64,000 nt of DNA from Streptomyces uncialis (GCF_036250755.1 NZ_CP109583.1:8860001-8924000), one strand, 5' to 3'; positions 43,082 to 52,967 are shown, counted from the stretch's first letter. Notes: a model not told the origin generated them from the sequence alone. Program-made: numbers and translations.

Positions 43082-43951
43082 TCACAGCAGACGGGCCAGA
43101 GGCAGTGCGGCGATGTCGGCGGCGGGCCGGGACAGATACAGGTCGGCGTGGTAGTAGCCGTCCTCCTCCTTGTCCGCCGTGGGCAGCCCGGTCGCGGCCA
43201 GGGCGTCGAACGCCGCCTGCCGTTCCGCGTCGTCGGCGAAGCGGCGCTGCCGGAAGGTACGGCCGGTCAGCTTCTCCGTCACCAGGCCCGAACCGGCGAG
43301 CAACTCGGCGATCGGCTCGTAGGGCACCGTCCGCAGCACGAACGCCGCGACCCAGGGCGGGGCCGCCACACAGTCGAGGAGCCGGGCGAACGTCCGGGTA
43401 CGGACGTAGCCGATGCCGCCGGTCACGGTGATGAGGTCCGTGTCCGCCAGTGCGTCGCGCAAGGCGGGGCTCGGCCCGGTGACTTCGAGGTTCTCCGCGA
43501 AGGCGTCTTCGAGCAAGCCCGCTTCACGGGCGTATCCTGCGGCGTGGGCCGCCGCGTCGATTCCCGTCACCGAAACGGCTTCCGGGGTACGGCGCGCCGT
43601 GAAGAAGGCCCGGTCCTCGGCCGCGAGCTGCCGGGCCGACAGGGCGGCGATGCGGGGTGTGGCGTACCGGGTGTACAGCTCGGCCAGGGTCACCCGGTGG
43701 TTCAGGAGCGCCGCGTTGATCCCGTAGGAACAGCACAGGTCCACCACGGCAGGTGGCGTCCGGTCGGGGCGCAGCCGGCGCAGTGCCTCGGTCAGTGCCC
43801 GGAAGGCGGCCTGGCCGTGGTGGGGTATCTGGTACCCCAGCGGGCGCAGTGTCGCGAAGTACGGGCGGGGGTCGGGGCAGTCGTAGATGTCGCCGAAGTT
43901 CGCTTTGCCCCAGTCGGCACTCGTGGTGGTGCTGCTCGGTTCGGCAGTCAT
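43082..43951 (-). CDS. class I SAM-dependent methyltransferase-like protein
   Basis: 289 residues. The Rossmann SAM site is PAVVDLCCSYGINAALLNH (about 68-86), where the usual GxGxG is replaced by CSYG, and VSVTGIDAAAHAAGYA follows as the ribose-binding strand. LITVTGGIGYV and WVAAFVLRTVPYEP continue the fold. The N-terminal part (NFGDIYDCPDPRPYFATLRPLGYQIP) is typical of an actinobacterial group without a known substrate. It is divergent from the hydrolase gene at 44295. It may or may not be catalytically active. Confidence 0.72.
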   Translation of the reverse strand: MTAEPSSTTTSADWGKANFGDIYDCPDPRPYFATLRPLGYQIPHHGQAAFRALTEALRRLRPDRTPPAVVDLCCSYGINAALLNHRVTLAELYTRYATPRIAALSARQLAAEDRAFFTARRTPEAVSVTGIDAAAHAAGYAREAGLLEDAFAENLEVTGPSPALRDALADTDLITVTGGIGYVRTRTFARLLDCVAAPPWVAAFVLRTVPYEPIAELLAGSGLVTEKLTGRTFRQRRFADDAERQAAFDALAATGLPTADKEEDGYYHADLYLSRPAADIAALPLARLL

Positions 43952-44294
43952 GGAAGGCCCTTCTGACGTGCGTCGCCATGCAAAGGACTCGACAAACCGT
44001 AGAGAGTTACGGCCGAAGGCGGTGCGGTGGTGCGCCACGGCTTCCGGTCCCGCCTCCTCGGCACGGGCGGCACGCGACGGCATCCGGGAGGAGCAGACCG
44101 GGCGGGGGCTCCATACATCCAGTGTCGCCAGCCCGACCGGGCCCGTGCCAGCGACTAACAGGCCAACACACCGGTCCCGAACGGCTCCGTTGCGGATGTC
44201 ACGCTCCTCGTGGCGGCGGACGCCCGGCCGGTGCGCGGGCCACGCGGCGCCGCGGTTGACCCTGACGCAGGGGCAACCGCGCAGCATGGTCGGC
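43952..44294. other. divergent intergenic region, no supported gene
   Basis: 343 bases between the methyltransferase and hydrolase genes. A TTGACC at 44255-44260 may be a -35 box for the hydrolase. No coding signal. Confidence 0.45.
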
Positions 44295-45281
44295 ATGACG
44301 ACAAGAACTGCCGCGACCGAGGTCACGGGACCGCGTGAACCGTACGACGAGCACGAGTTGGCCCCCGGAGCCGGCCAGGGGCCTTGCCCACCGGCGAGCA
44401 CCTCGACGCGGACCGGTGACGACGGGGACAACCGGACCGGTGACGACGGGGGCCACCGGATCGGCGGAGGCGACGGGACGATGCGGCACTTCACGGTCCA
44501 CCACGACGGCGTGACGATCCCGGTGTCCCGCGGCGGCCGGGGACGACCGCTGGTCCTGTGCCCCGGACTGAACTCGACCCAGGCGGACCTGAGCGAGCTC
44601 GCCGAACTCCTTCGACGCGACTACGACGTGGTCACCTTCGACCTCCGGGGCCACGGCCTCGCATCGGGAGCCGACCGGTACTCCTTCGACGCGTTCCTGA
44701 GCGATCTCGTCGCCGTACTCGATGAGCTGGAACGTCACGACCCGGCTGCGGCGCCCGTGCTCGTGGGGTACTCGCTGGGCGCGGATCTGGCTGTGCGCCA
44801 TGCCGCCGAGCGGCCCGGTGCCGTCGCCGGGCTCGTCCTCATCGACGGGGCGAACCCGTTGCCCGAACCGTTCATCACGGACATCGACCTGGTGGAGTTC
44901 CGCGCCATGGCGCGGGATCAGGCGCGAAGCGCCGAGCGGGCCAAGGGCACCGCGCGTCAGGTCCTGCTCACCGCGCGGGACATCTTCGCCCTGGGACAGG
45001 AGATCGACGAGGTGCGGTCCAAAATCCTCGACCGGTACCGGGAGATCGACCGCCCCATCAACATGATCATGTCCACCGCCATCGCCGGTGACAGCACCGA
45101 AGGCCGTGCGCCGCGGCACAACCAGCTCTGGCGCGGCGGCGTCGAGCGGCTCGTCCGCGAGCAGCCGCACATCGCCACGTCCTGGCTCGACACCGGCCAC
45201 CAGCTGGTCTTCACACACGCTCCTCGGATCGCGGAGATCATCCGCCGCGCGCACCACCCGTCGGCCGCGCCCGCTTCCTGA
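44295..45281 (+). CDS. alpha/beta hydrolase with an acidic low-complexity N-terminal extension
   Basis: 328 residues from ATG 44295. The catalytic domain begins at about residue 63 (MRHFTVHHDGVTIPVSRGG), where ATG 44481 with GGAGG upstream is an alternative start. RPLVLCPGLNSTQADLSELA, FDLRGHGLASGADRYSF, the nucleophile elbow VLVGYSLGADLAVRHAAE and the final His in DTGHQLVFTHAP give the Ser-Asp-His triad of the family. The extension is Gly/Asp/Thr-rich and includes a 24-bp tandem repeat (44409-44456). MerR gene 45304 follows after 22 bases, so the two are an operon. Substrate unknown. Confidence 0.8.
   Translation: MTTRTAATEVTGPREPYDEHELAPGAGQGPCPPASTSTRTGDDGDNRTGDDGGHRIGGGDGTMRHFTVHHDGVTIPVSRGGRGRPLVLCPGLNSTQADLSELAELLRRDYDVVTFDLRGHGLASGADRYSFDAFLSDLVAVLDELERHDPAAAPVLVGYSLGADLAVRHAAERPGAVAGLVLIDGANPLPEPFITDIDLVEFRAMARDQARSAERAKGTARQVLLTARDIFALGQEIDEVRSKILDRYREIDRPINMIMSTAIAGDSTEGRAPRHNQLWRGGVERLVREQPHIATSWLDTGHQLVFTHAPRIAEIIRRAHHPSAAPAS
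44409..44456. repeat. in-frame 24-bp tandem duplication
   Basis: Two near-exact 24-bp units (core CGGACCGGTGACGACGGGG) within the hydrolase extension, coding TGDDGDN and TGDDGGH. Confidence 0.85.
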
Positions 45282-45303
45282 GCGGTCATAGGAGACTGGT
45301 CCG

Positions 45304-46137
45304 ATGCTGACCATCGGCGAGCTGGCGTCGTACGCCGGGGTGACCGTGCGCGCGGTGAGGCACTATCACGCCAAGGGGCTGCTGCCGGAGCCGGAGCGGG
45401 ACCACTCCGGCTATCGGCGGTACGGCGCCGACGCGGTGGTCGAGCTGATCAGAATCCGGACCCTCGCCCAGGCAGGGGTTCCACTGTCACGCGTCTCGGA
45501 GCTGCTCCAGGCCGACGGGAAGGAGTTCGCCGCGGCGGTCGCGGACATCGACAAGCGGCTGCGCGCGGAGATCCGGGAGCGTCGGCGGCACCGCGAACAG
45601 ATCGCCCTCCTCGCCTTCGGGGACGGCCTGGCGCTGCCTCCGGAGGTGGTCGGGTTCCTCGACCGGCTGCGGGCGCTCGGGGTCGACGAGCGGATCGTCC
45701 AGGTCGAACGCGACGGCTGGATTCCGCTGGCCGCGCACTCACCCGAGCGGGTCGCCGAGTGGACGGCACGCAAGCGGAAGCAGCTCGCCCACCCGCAGCT
45801 CATCGACTTCTACCTCACCCTGGGCCAGGCTCTTGACCGGACCGACGACGATCCACGGCTGGCCGAACTGGCCGACGAGCTCGCCGTCTACCTCGACCGG
45901 CTCGCCGACGAACAGGGCGAGGACCACGTGGACGACGCCGAGATCGGGCCACCGTTCGTCACCCTGATGGACAACTTGGCGTTCGACGCCGCGCCGCCGG
46001 CGCGTCGGCTGATCGAGCTGCTGGAACGGCGCGGCTGGACCGGCTGGACCAAGGTCGAGCGCCTGGACCCCGCACGGAGCGCGGCCGGAGACCGGCAGCA
46101 GGGCACGCGGAAGCGGCGCCCCCGGCACGAACGCTGA
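45304..46137 (+). CDS. MerR-family transcriptional regulator
   Basis: 277 residues. The N-terminal MerR DNA-binding domain is clear: MLTIGELASYAGVTVRAVRHYHAKGLLPEPERDHSGYRRYG, then VVELIRIRTLAQAGVPLSRVSELL. A dimer helix follows (AEIRERRRHREQIALLAFG). The long C-terminal part (about 115-277) is helical and resembles ligand-binding domains of actinobacterial TipA-like and BmrR-like regulators only in a loose sense. AGGAG precedes the ATG. It follows the hydrolase gene by 22 bases and probably controls that operon in response to a hydrophobic ligand. Confidence 0.88.
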   Translation: MLTIGELASYAGVTVRAVRHYHAKGLLPEPERDHSGYRRYGADAVVELIRIRTLAQAGVPLSRVSELLQADGKEFAAAVADIDKRLRAEIRERRRHREQIALLAFGDGLALPPEVVGFLDRLRALGVDERIVQVERDGWIPLAAHSPERVAEWTARKRKQLAHPQLIDFYLTLGQALDRTDDDPRLAELADELAVYLDRLADEQGEDHVDDAEIGPPFVTLMDNLAFDAAPPARRLIELLERRGWTGWTKVERLDPARSAAGDRQQGTRKRRPRHER

Positions 46138-46514
46138 GAACAGCCCTCGACAGCCCCCAACGCCAACGCCAACGCCGGCTTCGGCCCTGGCCCCAGCTTC
46201 AGCTCTGGCCCCAGCCCCAGCCCCGGGCCCGGCTCCAGCCCCAGCTCCGGCCTCGGCCCGGTCGAGTGCCGGGCCGCAGTGGTCAGCGCAGCCGGGCTCC
46301 CGGCCCGCTGAACGGGGAACCCGGCTCGGGATCTTGCGGTGACCGTGGGTGGCGTCGCCCCTGAGGTGGCTGCGCGGTCCGGCGTCCTGGCCCCGGTCCG
46401 GCCGCGCCGGGCAGAGGACCGGCGAGGTGGCCGCAGCGGACGGCGGCGCGGGGGAGTGGGCTTCCTGCCGCCGGGCACTGGGCGGCGGCAGCCGCATTGC
46501 GTAGGGTCGAGGTC
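46138..46514. other. low-complexity intergenic region
   Basis: 377 bases. Its left part (about 46155-46260) is a pyrimidine-rich run of CAACGC, CCCCAG and CCAGCTC repeats. The right end carries TAGGGT seven bases before the next GTG start. No coding signal. Confidence 0.55.
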
Positions 46515-47348
46515 GTGACCGGAACCGGGCCGACCGCCGTGCGGCAGAATTTCCTCAACTCTGTTCGGCCGGGCGAGGTCAGGAGGGGAACGGTGTCCGG
46601 CTTCGAAGGCCGGGAAGCCATCGTGGACCTTGAAGGGGCAACGGCCCCGCCTGGAGTGGTGGTGGGCCGCATCATCCGGCACGAGCTGTCATGGCGTCGC
46701 GCGGACGATCCGGCGGAACTGGTCGACATCGGACAAGTGGTCGAGGCCGAGGTGATAGGGGTCGACCGGGGCAGGGAATGTGTCCTGCTCTCGGCCAGGG
46801 CCTGTGAGGACCAGGCACTGCGGGCCTTCCTCGTCGGTATCCGGCGCGGCGACATCATGACCGGGACGGTGGCGGGCGTCCACAACTTCGGCGTCTTCGT
46901 CAACCTCGATGGCGAACCTGCGGAGAACCGCACCGGCTACGACGGCACGGGATTCATCCGGGGCCCCGAACTGTCCTGGTCGCACATCGATCATCCGTCG
47001 GACGCCGTCGAGGTGGGGCAACGGGTCACCGTGAAGGTGCTCGACGCGGACACGCGCCAGGGGCAAGTGGCCGTGTCGTTGAAGGCACCGCAGGAAGATC
47101 CCCTTCTCGGGTTCGCCGACCAGGTCGGCAAGGTCCTCCCCGGCCGCATTGTGAAGCTCGTCCCTTTCGGTGCCTTCGTGCGCGTCGCTGAGGGAATCGA
47201 GGGCCTTCTTCATCTGACCGACCTCACCGACGAGCCGGTCGGCTCACCTGAGGAGGTCGTCGCGGTGGGGGACCCGGTCACGGTGAAGATCGTCTACGTC
47301 GACCCTCAGCACCGCCAGGTCGGGCTGGAGCTTGCGCGCGCGACATAG
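46515..47348 (+). CDS. protein with three S1 RNA-binding domains (RpsA-like paralogue)
   Basis: 277 residues from GTG 46515. TAGGGT (46502-46507) lies seven bases before it, so it is probably leaderless. Three S1 repeats are seen. The first (about 19-95) reads GEVRRGTVSGFEGREAIVDLEG. The second (about 113-180) reads GDIMTGTVAGVHNFGVFVNLDG, with GFIRGPELSW. The third (about 205-277) reads LPGRIVKLVPFGAFVRVAEG and IEGLLHLTDLTDE. This is shorter than ribosomal protein S1 (usually four or more domains in actinobacteria). It should bind single-stranded RNA, perhaps on the ribosome. No neighbours in an operon. Confidence 0.85.
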   Translation: MTGTGPTAVRQNFLNSVRPGEVRRGTVSGFEGREAIVDLEGATAPPGVVVGRIIRHELSWRRADDPAELVDIGQVVEAEVIGVDRGRECVLLSARACEDQALRAFLVGIRRGDIMTGTVAGVHNFGVFVNLDGEPAENRTGYDGTGFIRGPELSWSHIDHPSDAVEVGQRVTVKVLDADTRQGQVAVSLKAPQEDPLLGFADQVGKVLPGRIVKLVPFGAFVRVAEGIEGLLHLTDLTDEPVGSPEEVVAVGDPVTVKIVYVDPQHRQVGLELARAT

Positions 47349-47835
47349 AACGTCTGCCGGGCCCACCCGCCGCAGCGTCACGGAAAGCGAGTCACGGCCG
47401 TTCCGCCTTCCGGGCGACGAACGCGGCGACGCTCCTCGTGGCACCCTCGGCGGGTCCCTCCACCAGGCGCGAGGTCACGACGAGCCCGGCCTCGTCCGGG
47501 AGCCCGGCGACCCGATCCGGTGGCAGCAGAGCTGGAGGTCGGCTCCGAGTGCTCCCCGTCCGGCGGTTGCGCGGGGGTATACGCGCTGGGCCGTGTGCGG
47601 TGCGCGCCGCCGCGTCGCACACCGGACAACCACTACGCCGATCACCGACCGCCGGTATGCCGAACAACCCGTAGGAGTGAATAGGCGGGAAGTCCTATGT
47701 GCGCCGGGAGGGAGCCCGGCAGTCTGCTGTCCGACGCTCAGGGCGGTCCCGGGGGAGGGGCATGTTCGGGCGCCGGGTCCCGGGGGCCGGTGCCACCGCG
47801 GACCGTTCGCGCGGCGACGACGGGAGGGGGCACAC
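47349..47835. other. intergenic region with a coding remnant
   Basis: 487 bases. Apart from the minus-strand fragment at 47392-47529 no coding signal is seen. GGGAGGGGG just before 47836 is the ribosome site of the prenyltransferase gene. Confidence 0.5.
47392..47529 (-). pseudogene. C-terminal fragment of an unrecognised protein
   Basis: The last 45 codons before a stop at 47392 encode AGLVVTSRLVEGPAEGATRS and AAFVARKAERP with about 90 percent G/C at third positions, while upstream sequence in this frame loses the bias. It looks like the end of a lost gene. I do not recognise the family. Confidence 0.3.
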
Positions 47836-48636
47836 ATGCGGATCGAAGAGGACACCGGAGTCCCGGCCTGGGCACCGGCCGGGGGCGCGGCACCCCGTCC
47901 GGCGGGCAAGCGGCACAGGAGCGTGCCGCGTCATGTCGCGTGCGTGATGGACGGCAACGGCCGGTGGGCTGCGCAGCGGTCCCTGCCACGTACGTCGGGC
48001 CACCGCGCGGCGGAGACGACGGTGATCGACGTCATCGAGGCGGCCCGGTCGGCCGGTGTGGAGTGGCTGAGCCTCTACGCGTTCTCCACGGAGAACTGGC
48101 GGCGCCCGGGCAGCGAGGTCGACTTCCTGATGCACCTGGTGCGCCGGGTGGTGCGCAAACACGCGCCGCTGCTCCACGCCCGGGGCATCCGCTGCCGCAT
48201 CCTCGGCGGGTCGGATGCGCGGATACCGGCCCCGTTGGCGCGGGACTTCGACGACCTGATGACGCTGACCGGGGCCAACCGGGGCATGACGCTGACCGTG
48301 GCGTTCGACCACGGGGGGCGCGGGGACATCGTCGAGGCGGCCCGGTCGCTCATCCGCAGCGGTGTGGCGGCCGACGCCGTGTCCGAACAGAGCTTCGCCG
48401 CCCATCTGCCCTTCCCCGACACACCCGACGTGGATCTCGTCATCCGCACCTCGGGGGAGCAGCGCATCTCCAACTTCATGCTGTGGCAGGTCGCCTACGC
48501 CGAATGGGTCTTCCCGCCGGTGCTCTGGCCCGACTTCCGCGCGGCGCACTTCGTGGAGTGCGTGCACACCTACCAGCAGCGCGACCGCCGGTTCGGCGGC
48601 GTCGCACCGGACGTGAACGGAGCCCCCCGATCGTGA
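47836..48636 (+). CDS. cis-prenyltransferase (UppS family, polyprenyl diphosphate synthase)
   Basis: 266 residues. The signature is complete: VMDGNGRWA with catalytic Asp39, SGHRAAETTVIDVIEAA, LSLYAFSTENWRRP, TLTVAFDHGGRGDI, and the C-terminal DVDLVIRTSGEQRISNFMLW with AEWVF. It adds isopentenyl units in the cis configuration to an allylic diphosphate. Chain length cannot be told by eye. Changes from the usual VAFNYGGR to VAFDHGGR suggest a paralogue rather than the housekeeping UppS. The stop overlaps the next start by four bases (GTGA), so it is coupled to the MpaB-type oxygenase. The two are probably one operon. Confidence 0.88.
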   Translation: MRIEEDTGVPAWAPAGGAAPRPAGKRHRSVPRHVACVMDGNGRWAAQRSLPRTSGHRAAETTVIDVIEAARSAGVEWLSLYAFSTENWRRPGSEVDFLMHLVRRVVRKHAPLLHARGIRCRILGGSDARIPAPLARDFDDLMTLTGANRGMTLTVAFDHGGRGDIVEAARSLIRSGVAADAVSEQSFAAHLPFPDTPDVDLVIRTSGEQRISNFMLWQVAYAEWVFPPVLWPDFRAAHFVECVHTYQQRDRRFGGVAPDVNGAPRS

Positions 48637-50162
48637 CCAGCAGCGTGCCCAGCGCCTCCGGCCCCCATCCCGACAGCGGCGAGCCGGAGGCCACCGCCGG
48701 CCACGGGCCCGGGCAGCTGCTCCCGCCCGCCGACGCCGATCCCGCGTTCGACCCGGGAGCGCGGTTCCGTCAGTTCTTCAACGACCCCCGCTGGGCACTG
48801 GCCATGCTCCGCGCCACCGTGCTGGAGGCCGCGCATCCGCAGATCGGTGCTGCCCTGATCGACAGCTCCACCTTCGTCGCGCACCCCTGGCGGCGGCTCC
48901 GGAACACCCTCCTGAGCATGCAGCGCATGTTCGGCGCCGACGACGAGGTGCGGCAGCGGGAGGCGGCACGCCTGAACCGGATGCACGCGCGGTTGAGCGG
49001 CACCGACGCGCGCGATCAGCCGTACGACGCGATGGACCCCCAGGTCCGGGCCTGGGTGGTGGCGACGATGTACGAGAGCGCCGTCACCATGTACCGGCTC
49101 AGCGGTCAGCCCCTCGACCAGAGCACCATGGAGGGCTTGTACGCCGAGTTCCAGGCGTTCCTCGCGGTCCTCGGGGACCAGGCCGGTCATCTGCCACCCA
49201 CGCTCCAGGAGTTCTGGCCGTACTACGACCGCGTGGTCGAGGAGGAGCTGGAGAACACCGAGGCGCTGCGCATCATCCTCTACAAGCTGTTCGACCATCT
49301 CCCCGCGCCGGCGGTGCTGGAGGGGCTGCCCACCGTCTGGGCGGCCGGCCGGGCACTCGCCGGACCGGTCCTCGGCGCGGTCACCGTGGCGTCACTCCCG
49401 GAGTCCTTCCGCCGTCGCGCGGGTCTGCCCGAACTCCCCGGCGCCCGCACACTGACCCAGAGCGCCTATCTGGCCATCGGCCTGGCACGCTTCCTGCCCG
49501 ACGACTGGATCCAGGCGGAAGCGGTGGCCGGCCTGCTGACCCTGTCCCCCGACAGCGACGACCCCCGCGCCAGGACGGTCACGGCGGTACGCGACGGGAT
49601 CAAGCGGGCCGGAGCCCTGATCAGGCTGATCACCCCACTTCCCGCGGAGCCGCCGTCCACGGGGTCCACGGACAGCGCCGGGTCGCGGCGCGGCGCCGAG
49701 GAGTTCTTCCACGCGGTGCTGGACCAGACCGGTGACGGCTATCTGACCTGGCCCGACCTCGCGGCCATGGCCCGCGAGCTCTCCGGCCGCCTCGACCTGG
49801 ACGAACCCGAGGAGACCCGGCTCTACAACGCCTACGCCGACTGGTGGAAGGAACTCCAGACGGCCCTCGACAGCGACGGCGACGGCCGCGTCAGCGCCGA
49901 GGAGTACGCCGCCGCCGTACCCACGCTCGCCGGGCCCGCCCTGATCAGGGTCGCGGACGTCCTCTTCGACGCCACCGACACCGACGGCGACCAGTCCATC
50001 GACGCGGACGAGTACCGGGCACTGTTCCGCACCGGCTTCGTCCGCGACCTGGCCGACACCGGCGGCACCTGCTCCCGGAGCGCCTTCGTGAAGGACTTCC
50101 TGTCCTTCATGTCGGGTCGCGAGCGCTCCAAGGCCTACGATCCGCTGCTCGCGCAGGCATGA
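48633..50162 (+). CDS. MpaB/Lcp-type (DUF2236) oxygenase fused to C-terminal EF-hands
   Basis: 509 residues. The N-terminal 300 show the DUF2236 pattern: ARFRQFFNDPRWALAML, VLEAAHPQIGAALIDSSTF, RRLRNTLLSMQRMFGAD, RLNRMHARLSGTD and DPQVRAWVVATMYESAVTMYR. The His of RMHARLSG and EAAHP are the likely heme-contact positions by analogy with MpaB and rubber oxygenase Lcp, which cleave isoprenoid chains. After a Ser/Thr-rich hinge, EF-hand loops occur at about 363 (DQTGDGYLTWPD), 414 (DSDGDGRVSAEE) and 449 (DTDGDQSIDADE). GTG overlaps the prenyltransferase stop. A Ca-controlled oxygenase acting on the prenyltransferase product is the natural inference. No signal peptide or membrane helix is seen. 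Confidence 0.8.
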   Translation: MTSSVPSASGPHPDSGEPEATAGHGPGQLLPPADADPAFDPGARFRQFFNDPRWALAMLRATVLEAAHPQIGAALIDSSTFVAHPWRRLRNTLLSMQRMFGADDEVRQREAARLNRMHARLSGTDARDQPYDAMDPQVRAWVVATMYESAVTMYRLSGQPLDQSTMEGLYAEFQAFLAVLGDQAGHLPPTLQEFWPYYDRVVEEELENTEALRIILYKLFDHLPAPAVLEGLPTVWAAGRALAGPVLGAVTVASLPESFRRRAGLPELPGARTLTQSAYLAIGLARFLPDDWIQAEAVAGLLTLSPDSDDPRARTVTAVRDGIKRAGALIRLITPLPAEPPSTGSTDSAGSRRGAEEFFHAVLDQTGDGYLTWPDLAAMARELSGRLDLDEPEETRLYNAYADWWKELQTALDSDGDGRVSAEEYAAAVPTLAGPALIRVADVLFDATDTDGDQSIDADEYRALFRTGFVRDLADTGGTCSRSAFVKDFLSFMSGRERSKAYDPLLAQA

Positions 50163-50327
50163 GGCCACGGGCCGGTCCGGCCAGGGGACGGCCAGGGGAC
50201 GCCGGCCGGGCGGACCGTGTCGCGGCACGGCTGTACGGGGGAGCTTCCCGGCGCAGGAGGCTGACCCGCGGCGACTTCGGGCCGGGGCCCTCGGTGGCGG
50301 GACCGGCCCGCGATACGGATCGTGACC

Positions 50328-52967
50328 ATGATCAAAGCACAGGCGTCCGCGGGTCTCCGTGGACGAAGAACCGCAGGTCTGGTGGTGGCGATGGTGGTCG
50401 GCGCGCTGGGAGCGGTACTCCCGGCCGCCCCACCGGCCACCGCCACGGGCCACGCACCGGCCACCGCCACGGGCCACGCACCGGCCACCGCCTCGGGCCT
50501 CCCGTCGGCCGTCAGCCCGGGTCTGCCGTCGGCCGTCACCCCGGGCCTCCCCGAGACCGCCGCCGCCCCGCTCAGGTCCGCATCGCTCAAGGCTGCCCCG
50601 CTCAAGGCCGCCGCCCCGCGTGCCGGGACCCCGTTGGTGGCGGAGACGTTCACGGGCGCGACAGCCGACGCCGGCTTCGTCGCCGTGGGCTCGGCGTGCC
50701 TCACCGGGGCGCCGGCCGCCCCGGCGCCGGGGCCGGGCGGGCACCCGCTCGGCGGCTGCCCGGCGGCGCGGACCGGACCGGTCCCCCCGGCCGACGGCGC
50801 GCCCCACGGGTACCTCCAGCTCACCGACGCGTCCAACGACCAGTCGGGTGCCGTCCTCTACGACCAGGCGCTGCCCGCCGCCGAAGGACTCGACGTCACC
50901 TTCGACCAGTGGCAGTACGGCAGCACCACTCCGGCGACCCCGGCCGACGGCATCTCGTTCTTCCTGGTGGACGGCGACACCTCGCTCACCCATCCGGGGG
51001 CGTTCGGCGGCAGCCTCGGCTACGCGCAGAAGCTCCCCGACGACAACCCCGTCAACCCCTTCGTCCCCGGGGTCGACCGGGGGTATCTCGGTGTCGGCCT
51101 GGATGTCCTCGGCAACTACTTCGGCGACTGGGAGCAGCGCGGCAACGGCTGCGCCCAGCGCTCACCGGCGGGCACCGCGTTCCGGATTCCCGCACCCGGC
51201 GCCAACATGGTGACCGTCCGGGGTCCGGGTGACGGTATCGAGGGGTACTGCTTCCTGACCGCCACCACGAGCAACTTCACGACGAACGGGCCCTGGCCGT
51301 CCACCCTGCCCGGTTCGCTCCAGGGGCCGCTGACGGATCTGCCGCCCGGTGCCACCCCGGCAGAGGCCGAGACCGCGCTGGAGCCGTCGCGCCGCCGGGT
51401 GAACGTCCATCTGACCCCGGCGCCGAACCCGGTGCTGACGGTGGCGGTGGACTTCAACGACGGGGCGGGCTTCCAGCAGGTCATCTCCACCCCCGCGCCC
51501 GAACCGGTCCCCGACACCTACAAGTTCGGCTTCGCCGCGTCGACCGGGCTCTTCACCGACGTGCACCTCATCCGCAATGTCGCCATCGCCACCGAACGGC
51601 CGCTGCCCGCGCTGGACCTGGTGAAGCAGGTCCGTGAGCCGCTGCCAGGTCTGCTGGAGGAGGGCAGCGAGGTCCCGTACGACTTCGTGGTCACCAACTC
51701 CGGTGGCGCGCCGATCACCCAACTGGTGGTGAACGACCCGAAGGTCGGTCCGGTGAGCTGTCCGGTCACCACGCTCGGTGTGGGCGAGACCGTCACCTGT
51801 ACGGCGACGTATGTGGTCACCGCCCAGGATGTGGCGCAGGGGTCGATCACCAACACCGCTGTCGCGAGCGGCACTTCGGGTGGTACCCCGGTCAGCTCGC
51901 CGCCGTCCGACGAGACCGTGCCGATCGCGCGCGCCCCGGGCATCTCGCTGGAGAAGCGGGTCACGACCCCCGGCCCGTACACCGTGGGCACCCAGGTCGG
52001 GTACGGGTACACGGTCCGCAACACGGGGGGCCTCCCGCTGACCGGTGTCACGGTGACGGACGACCGGGTCACCGGCATCACCTGTGACGCGACCACCCTG
52101 CAACCGGAGGGCGAGAGCGGCGACAGCACCGAATGCCGGGGCACGTACACCGTCACCCAGGCGGACGCCGAAGCCGGTTCCGTCACCAACACCGCGAACG
52201 CCACGGGTACCGCGGCGGGCCGGACCGTCACCTCACCCCCGGCCCAGGCGACCCTGCCGATCGCCGGCGGGCCCGCGATCTCCGTCACCAAGCGGGTGAC
52301 CAGCCCCGGCCCCCACCGGGTCGGTGACACCGTCGAGTACGCGTACACCGTCACCAACAGCGGCACCCGGACCCTGACCGGGGTACGGGTGACGGACGAC
52401 CACATCACGTCCGTCGTCTGCGCGGCGACGACCCTGGCGCCGGGCGCCGTGACGACCTGCACCGGCGCGTACGTCCTCACCGAGGCGGACGGCCGCGAGG
52501 GCGAGGTCACCAACCGCGCCCAGGCCGCCGGGGAGGACCCGGCCGGGAACACCGTGGTGAGCGGCCCTGTCACGGCGACCGTCACGATCCCCCCGGTCAA
52601 GGGCACCATCAAGGTCCACAAGACCGACGCGAAGAACGGCCGGGCGCTGCCAGGAGCCGTCTTCGAGGTCTGGGAGGAGACGAACGGGGTGACCGGCCTC
52701 CAGACCAGGGCCGCAGGCACCGTCCCCGCGGACACCCGGATCGGTGGCGGCTGCGCCACGGACCGCGCGGGTGTGTGCGTCTTCGGTGATCTGCCCGCGG
52801 GCGCGTACTACCTGCGGGAGACCGACGTTCCCGAGGGCTATGTGCTGCCCGCCAGGCCCGTCACCGGTCCCTACGAGATCACCGCCCTGAACGCGGACAC
52901 CCCGATCGGCGTCCGGATCGCCAACCAGCGGGGTGAGAACCCCAAGGGCAAGGCGGTGCGGTCCTGA
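50328..52967 (+). CDS. large secreted L-type lectin / DUF11-repeat / Cna-B protein
   Basis: 879 residues. A signal peptide (about 1-40) is followed by a repetitive Ala/Thr/Gly/His-rich stretch from two 24-bp tandem units. An L-type lectin-like beta sandwich covers about 100-425 ([51 protein letters not shown]). Three DUF11 beta repeats follow, each opening like [20 protein letters not shown] and containing YTVTNSG- and TNTA-type segments. A SpaA/Cna-B prealbumin-like domain (about 760-865: [35 protein letters not shown]) closes it. No LPXTG motif or membrane tail is present, so wall anchoring is not explained. The ATG is at 50328, with GTG 50322 as alternative. Confidence 0.8.
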   Translation: MIKAQASAGLRGRRTAGLVVAMVVGALGAVLPAAPPATATGHAPATATGHAPATASGLPSAVSPGLPSAVTPGLPETAAAPLRSASLKAAPLKAAAPRAGTPLVAETFTGATADAGFVAVGSACLTGAPAAPAPGPGGHPLGGCPAARTGPVPPADGAPHGYLQLTDASNDQSGAVLYDQALPAAEGLDVTFDQWQYGSTTPATPADGISFFLVDGDTSLTHPGAFGGSLGYAQKLPDDNPVNPFVPGVDRGYLGVGLDVLGNYFGDWEQRGNGCAQRSPAGTAFRIPAPGANMVTVRGPGDGIEGYCFLTATTSNFTTNGPWPSTLPGSLQGPLTDLPPGATPAEAETALEPSRRRVNVHLTPAPNPVLTVAVDFNDGAGFQQVISTPAPEPVPDTYKFGFAASTGLFTDVHLIRNVAIATERPLPALDLVKQVREPLPGLLEEGSEVPYDFVVTNSGGAPITQLVVNDPKVGPVSCPVTTLGVGETVTCTATYVVTAQDVAQGSITNTAVASGTSGGTPVSSPPSDETVPIARAPGISLEKRVTTPGPYTVGTQVGYGYTVRNTGGLPLTGVTVTDDRVTGITCDATTLQPEGESGDSTECRGTYTVTQADAEAGSVTNTANATGTAAGRTVTSPPAQATLPIAGGPAISVTKRVTSPGPHRVGDTVEYAYTVTNSGTRTLTGVRVTDDHITSVVCAATTLAPGAVTTCTGAYVLTEADGREGEVTNRAQAAGEDPAGNTVVSGPVTATVTIPPVKGTIKVHKTDAKNGRALPGAVFEVWEETNGVTGLQTRAAGTVPADTRIGGGCATDRAGVCVFGDLPAGAYYLRETDVPEGYVLPARPVTGPYEITALNADTPIGVRIANQRGENPKGKAVRS
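50436..50483. repeat. 24-bp in-frame tandem repeat
   Basis: Two exact 24-bp units (core GCCACGGGCCACGCACCG), coding ATATGHAP twice, with a third diverging unit after them. Confidence 0.85.
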
